This document shows positions 58,581 through 64,000 of a stretch of DNA of 64,000 bases, in pieces. Source of the stretch: Musa acuminata AAA Group (Eukaryota; Streptophyta; Magnoliopsida; Zingiberales; Musaceae); contig NC_088342.1 in assembly GCF_036884655.1 (NCBI RefSeq), forward strand, positions 17,042,001-17,106,000, in the 5' to 3' direction. Each line of letters opens with the position of its first letter. The first letter of the stretch is position 1. Under the pieces are notes generated by a model, which did not search any database, was not told where the DNA came from, and saw only the letters and a program-made list of their open reading frames with translations. The translations under genes were made by a program, and so were the position numbers.

Positions 58581-60691
58581 CATGAAATATTCATTAATTT
58601 ATTTTGATGTATACAAATGAAAAGTTATGATCATGCATGGTAGGATATAATTTGACAAAATTGATACCATCATGATATGAAGCATTTATGATTTGTAATG
58701 ATGCATGCAATACTTGAGCTTTTTAATTATGATGTGATGTATTGCATATGATGTAAATCATGATTTAAAATGCTATGAGTTATTACTAAAATGATGTATT
58801 ATAAATGTTGATTTAATGTCATGAATACTCTAAATGATGAATGTTTGGTATCATAATCAAAATGTTGATAAATAGTTTAAAATTTAAGTATCTTGTATAA
58901 TATGCTCATAATATTGATTGATTTATTCAGTATCATGCATGAATGAAATATAAGGTTTTTGAAGTTGTGCATGTTCGAATTTGAAAATATAATGATGCAC
59001 AAATAAGATTGAAACCTACCTTTGTCATGATTTAGAAATTAATGTAAAGGGTCTTCCCTTCTTTTTGCCAATGACATAGGGGGAGAAAGAGTTGCTAATG
59101 TGCATATCTCAAAGAGAAAATTGCTAGCTTGCGTGTCTTAAAATGTTGAAAATTTTTTGCTAGCTTGTATATTGTAAACTTGCTATCATACTACCATGAT
59201 GATGAGCATGTCTTATCTTCATGATTGTATTTGAAATACTATGGCAGAAATATGTCCGAATGATTGAACTTGTTAAAATTAATTTTCGGACTTTCTTGAT
59301 TGAATGATCAAATCACTTGATTGCCATGATGATTTTACACAATTACATGCCCTAATAACAGGTTGAAAATTATGTGCATTGGATACAAAAATTTCCATGA
59401 TAATGAGCATGTTTTGTCCTCATTATTGTTTTTGAAAATCAATAGCACAGCCTTGTCCGAATGCATAAAAGTGTTAATTTCATTTTCGGATTCTCTTAAC
59501 TATTGATATCCTAACAATTGGATTTTCGAATTATCCTCTTCCAGACTTAATAAGCATATGTCATATCAAGTTTAATCCATATCATTGATTTTTGACATAT
59601 GGAATCAACTAGCAAATACATCTCTCATACACTTATTATGTGAACAATATTTTGTTTTGAGAAATGGATTTGATGAAATGATTCCTGCTTATAAATTCCT
59701 TCTTGAAAAAGGAAGTCATTTTTACGTACAAGGATTTGATTCACATACATATCTTGATACTTGTAAAAATGAAGCGTGCTTTAATATCTTATCAATTTTA
59801 ACTTCATTCGAGTAAGCTCAAAAATAGCTTTCCTCCTTCATGTAAAAAGAAAATAACAAATAAAATGGAAGAAGTTTTCAAAGCTATCTCCATGTCATGT
59901 TTCCTTGAGATGTTTGAATATTTGGTATCTTATCACTCACTGTTGGAAAATGACATGAACCTAGTTATGACATGAATAATTACAAGCACTTATGCTTAAA
60001 ATTTGCTTATATCATTCTCCTTTTTGTTGATGATAAAGGGGGAGAAATATATGAATTGATGCTATGAACACAGATGCTATGATTATGCCATGCTTGCATC
60101 ATCAAGAGATATATGAATTGATATGATTGCCATATTTGCAATGCTTGCATCATCAAGAGATATATGAATTGATGTTATGATTGCCAAATTTGCATTATGC
60201 GATGTTTGAATCATGCGTTAAGATATCATGAACTTGTATCGTAATTTTACGTGTTGATACCTTACCATATGATGAAATGCTACAATTGATAAACACTTGA
60301 AATGTTTGCGTTATGATATCAAAAGCTTACATCGCAATTTTACATGTTGATATTTGATAATAGCAAACTTGCATGATGATAAAACTTGATATTATGTTTT
60401 TCTTGCAATGAGTTGAACCAATATCACAAACACTTGATTGTGGTACTTCTCCTTTTTGTTGATGACAAAGGGGGAGAAGTATGTTTGATGACCTGACATG
60501 TTATGCATAAGTTTGCATAAGTTCATGATGACGTGTTGCAAGTATTCATTATGAATATTGCAATGACTTGAATTCAGTTTGAATTCAAGATTCTATCAAT
60601 ATGGCATATTGATAGGGGGAGTTTGTTTAAACTCCGGGAGTTAAGTTTAACTCCGTCATCAAGTGGTCGTCATCATCAAAAAGGGGGAGAT
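58581..60691 (+). mobile_element. Element F: AT-rich spacer, second copy
   Basis: It is non-coding and parallels 55427-57530. Purine tracts lie at about 59077-59087, 60036-60048 and 60467-60478, and the terminal tract is at 60678-60690. Confidence 0.88.
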
Positions 60692-61741
60692 TGTTGAATC
60701 TCGTATTTTGATGATGAAACTACTTGATATATGTTTATGATTTAATCTGCGTTTTGAGTGACGTAGGATGCTTCGATCAGGATGAGACAATTAAAGCAGG
60801 AAAATCATGTTGTGCTGGAGGAACATGTCAGAAGATTGGACGTCGGGCCGGTGGATCGGTCGACGTATCGACAGAAAGCTTTGGGTCATGGACTCGGGCA
60901 TCGGGCCAAGAAGAGCGGGTATTGTGCCAAGGATATCGGAGTTGCGGAGTCAATTGACCGATTGGGCAATAGGCTGCAGGAGAGGACGATGCGCCGAAGA
61001 ATCAGACGAAGCGTCGAGGGACCAATGACATGCCGGACAACTTGGTTAATTGCTTTGGGTTAATTGTCTTGATCGAAGTTTTGTTTTAAGTGTGCAGGAT
61101 TAACTACAATGGAAGAAAGACGTGCAGCAGGAGTTGCGCCGGAGTCAAGACAATGATCATTTTGGGAGTTCGAGAGTTCGAATGAAGTTTGGACAATCGT
61201 CGGAGGTTCTACAGGAACAAATCCGAGAAGTCCATGAGCTTGCCAAAGAAGCTCATCGGAACTCGCCAAGTGGATCATCGCAAGTCTAGGAGTTTGCCGG
61301 AAGTCCGCAGGAGCATCACCGAGGGTTCAACGGATGATCGACGGAAGTTCGCCGGAAACTCGTCGGAAGAAGCGATTGAAGCACCGGAGCAAGTTGCAGT
61401 AAATGTCTTAGGGAATATCGTAGTTAGCACAATGATTAAGTTGGAAATGGGAGGTGATCCCATTAACTTAATCTTGGGGCAATTGGGCCCCTGAAAAACC
61501 CAAATTGGGCCGAATGGATCAACCCATTCGGACCCTGATTTCTACCAAGCGGTTGAACCGCCCAAGGCAGGAGGTCGCACCGCCTGGGCTCAGTCTCCGT
61601 GCGAGAATTGGAGGTGCAACCGCTCCAGCCAGGCGGTGGCACCGCTTGGGCTCAGTCTCCGAGCGAGACTGGGCAGTGCAACCTCCCCTGACAGGAGGTG
61701 GCACCGCCTGGGCTCGGTCTTCGAGCACTGGCTAAGCGGTG
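58581..61741 (+). repeat. Tandem duplication, unit 2 (about 3.16 kb)
   Basis: It repeats 55427-58580 at an offset of 3154-3161 bp with scattered differences and a few small indels. It holds the second spacer copy (58581-60691) and the second LTR copy up to the same palindrome. Confidence 0.92.
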
Positions 61742-61805
61742 CAACCGCCTGAGCTCGGTCTTCGAGCTCTGGCAGGAGGTGCAACGACCCCTAACAGGAG
61801 GTGGC
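60692..61805 (+). mobile_element. Element F: 3' LTR, second copy, interrupted by element H
   Basis: It continues 64 bp past the point where copy 1 stops, then is cut by H. The last five bases GTGGC (61801-61805) should recur after H, outside the window. Confidence 0.9.
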
Positions 61806-63418
61806 TGTTGAATCTCGTATTTTGATGATGAAACTAATTGATAATTATGTTTATGTTTAACTGCATTTTGAGTGATGCAGGTCTACTCGATCAGGATTAG
61901 ACAGTTAACGCAGGAGGAATTGACGTTGCGCCGGAGGAGATCACATCAAGATATTGGATGGCAGAAGGCTTCGGACGTCGGGCATCGGGCCAAGGAGAGC
62001 GAAATTACGCCAAGGATATCGGGGTTGCGGAGGTCAACCGCCGATTGGGCAACAAGCTGCAAGAGAGGACGATGCACCGAAGAATCGGACGAAGCGCCAA
62101 CCAATGACGTGCCGGGCAACAGAATGTCAATTCGCGTTGTAATAATTGTCTAGACTGGAGTAGAGTTTTAGCTTGTGTGTGCAGGATTAACTACGATAAC
62201 GACGAAGATATAAAGCAAAACAAAGTGTCGAAGTCAAGCACGAAGGATTCATTACGAGTTCAAGAGTTCGACGGAAGTCCGAAGGTTCGTCGGGAATGCT
62301 ACCGGAACTAGCCGAGAATGAGTAGGGAGCTTGCCGAAGGGTTTTTCGGAAGCTCGCCGGAAGGTTCGTTGGAAGTTCGCGGAGCTCGCCGAGAAAGATC
62401 GAAGCTTGCCGAAGAAGCTCGTTGGAACTCGTCAAGATTAAATCGTGAAGTCTAGGAGCTTGCCGGGAGTCCGTAGAATGGTTTCCGAGAGTTTATCGGA
62501 AAACCGTCGGAAGTTCGCCGGAAGCTCGTCGGAAAAAGTCTTGACTTATAGACTTTGTAATAGCTTAGAAAATGTCTTTAAATTCGTAGTTAGCACATTA
62601 ATTAGGGTTAGGATTAGGTGTTAATCTTATAACCCAAGTAGGGGCCAATTGGGCCCGAGTTCGGACTGGTTTGGGCTAAGTTTGGAGCCCAACCAGTGAG
62701 CTGAATTGGCCTAGGCGGTGGCACCGCCTAGGTTGGGCGGTGACACCTCCTGGGCTGGGCGGTTGCACCGCCCAGCACCCGAGCGCTGGGCGGTGGCACC
62801 GCTTGGCTGGGCGGTGGCACCGCCAGCATCGGGAACATAAGAGAATTTAAATTTTTGGAGCCCAAATTTGAATCCTCTTGAGGCCTATAAATACCCCTCA
62901 AATCTCAGCTGAGAATACAACTTTTTGAGCAGCAAGTGATTGAGAGAAAAGTCTTAGAAGAGTCTTTGCCTTTCTTGTTTTCAATTTGCTAGTGTTCACC
63001 TCCTTCTTTCTTGCTGAAAATCTGTAAGAGAGTGAACCACTTGTAAAAGTTGTAAGAGGGGTATTTACCCTTCCCTTTCAAGAGATTTGCTAGTGGAAGG
63101 TGGCAGCCTCATCGAAGAGGGGCCTCGCAAGTGGATGTAGGTCATTTGACCGAACCACTGTAAAATTGGCGTAATCTCTGGTTTGCATTTACTTATTGTC
63201 ATTTATATTACTGCAAACCATTTGCACTTTAATGCTATACTACTTTGTCTCCGTCTTATTTATCTCTTCAAGTTAAAACGCAATCGAAACGGTTTTAAAC
63301 GAAAACGTTGCTTTTATCGTATGAAGTTTCCGAAAAGTGTTTAAATCGTGAAAAGTTTATCGCACTTCACCACTGCACTAATTCACCCCCCCCTCTTAGT
63401 GCCGCTCCGATCCTAACA
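61806..63418 (+). mobile_element. Element H: 5' LTR (1613 bp), B-type
   Basis: It runs from TGTTGAATCTCGTATT to CGATCCTAACA and shares B's subfamily features: GTCTACTCGATCAGGATTAG, ATTGACGTTGCGCCGGAGGA and the CTTGAGGCC(TATAAATA) promoter. Palindromes lie at about 62712-62825 and the TATA box at 62886-62893. It lacks B's 20-bp tandem repeats. The C run is only 9 bases. Confidence 0.93.
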
Positions 63419-63420
63419 AT

Positions 63421-63432
63421 TGGTATCAGAGC
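63421..63432 (+). other. Primer binding site of element H
   Basis: This is an intact TGGTATCAGAGC two bases after the LTR. Confidence 0.95.
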
Positions 63433-63468
63433 CACGTTTTTCTTCCTTGGTTTAACACCCAAATAGAA

Positions 63469-64000
63469 ATGGCTCTTTACGGCTTTCAAGTGGGTCACTC
63501 TCTCATTTGTCCTCCCTTTTTCAATGGGACGGACTACACTTATTGGAAAACTCGAATGAGAGTTTTCTTACTTTCTTTGGATTTGAATTAATGGCACATA
63601 GTCGAAAATAGATTTGAAATGTCTTCTCTTCCAATGAACCATTGGAATGATTTAGAGAAGAAGATGTTTTCTTTAAACGCAAAGGCTATGAATGCCTTAT
63701 TTTGTGCTTTGGATAAAAATGAGTTCAATCGGGTTTCTTTGTGCGAAACGGCTTTCGACATATGGCACACTCTTGAAATCACACAAAGATTCAAAAATTA
63801 ATATTTTAATGCATGATTTCGAGCTTTTTCGAATGAAGCCGAGCGAAACCATTGTTGACATGTACACCCGTTTTACGGATGTCGTCAATGGTTTACAAGC
63901 TCTTGGCAAATGTTTCTCGAATTTTGAACTTGTTAGTAAAGTTTTACGATCAGTTTCTAAAGCTTGGGAATCAAAAGTAACGGCAATACAAGAAATAAAA
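63469..64000 (+). pseudogene. gag: Element H gag, broken, runs off the window
   Basis: The start ATG 63469 gives MALYGFQVGHSLICPPFF. TAA 63589-63591 interrupts the frame. It stays in frame (MSSLPMNHWNDLEKK, NAKAMNALFCALDKNEFNRV) to about 63785, where roughly 20 bp are missing after the EIT motif and the frame shifts. The downstream frame then reads MHDFELFRMKPSETIVDMYT to the window end. Whether pol follows cannot be seen. Confidence 0.92.

Overview
This window is plant repetitive DNA. I see no ordinary host gene, tRNA, rRNA, CRISPR array or bacterial-type operon. It is almost entirely a nest of long-terminal-repeat (LTR) retrotransposons. Most belong to a Ty1/copia lineage with Sirevirus (Maximus/SIRE) hallmarks: a UBN2-type gag, an initiator-Met tRNA primer site, a long AT-rich non-coding stretch between the coding region and the 3' LTR, several copies of the polypurine tract, palindromes in the LTR upstream of the TATA box, and a remnant of an env-like third ORF. 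Two degraded Ty3/gypsy elements are mixed in; the better preserved one ends in a chromodomain. The host is a flowering plant. A monocot, perhaps of the banana order, is only my impression from the look of the LTRs.

Elements are named here for reference. Z(+) has its 3' LTR at 713-2785 and sits in X(+), which supplies an env-like fragment, an RNase H tail, a spacer and a broken LTR from 5501. X's LTR is interrupted at 6511/6512 by a fold-back structure (6512-6864) followed by a decayed Ty3 element (6865-10117). That Ty3 element's LTR is interrupted by D(-) (10118-14872). D's spacer is interrupted by E(+), which starts at 14873.

E is split twice. Element A(+) (14902-22893, the only one with a full gag-pol) lies 29 bp inside E's 5' LTR with target-site duplication (TSD) GAAAC. 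Element C(-) (25750-45985) lies behind E's gag with TSD AAATC. C in turn holds B(-) (27735-35031, TSD AGTTA, LTR pair apparently identical) and the Ty3 chromovirus G(+) (40236-45640, TSD TCCGG/TCCAA). E ends in an LTR at 48263-49943 that also serves as the 5' LTR of a second same-family body, E' (49944-51491). E' is broken by F(+) (51492 onward). F's spacer/3'-LTR region is tandemly duplicated (55427-58580 and 58581-61741), and the second LTR copy is interrupted by H(+) (61806 to the window end).

Functionally, A carries the gag-protease-integrase-RT-RNase H set, now disabled by one frameshift and three stops. B, C, E, E' and F share a different plan: a gag of about 250-320 codons without zinc knuckle, then no pol at all, then kilobases of AT-rich spacer. 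They would depend on enzymes from autonomous relatives. B looks very recent, so that supply existed recently. The most notable observations are the gag-only non-autonomous family with one shared break point, the palindrome arrays next to the LTR promoters, the layered nesting proven by TSDs, and the fold-back LTR structure near 6.7 kb. I did not find a new non-transposon system.
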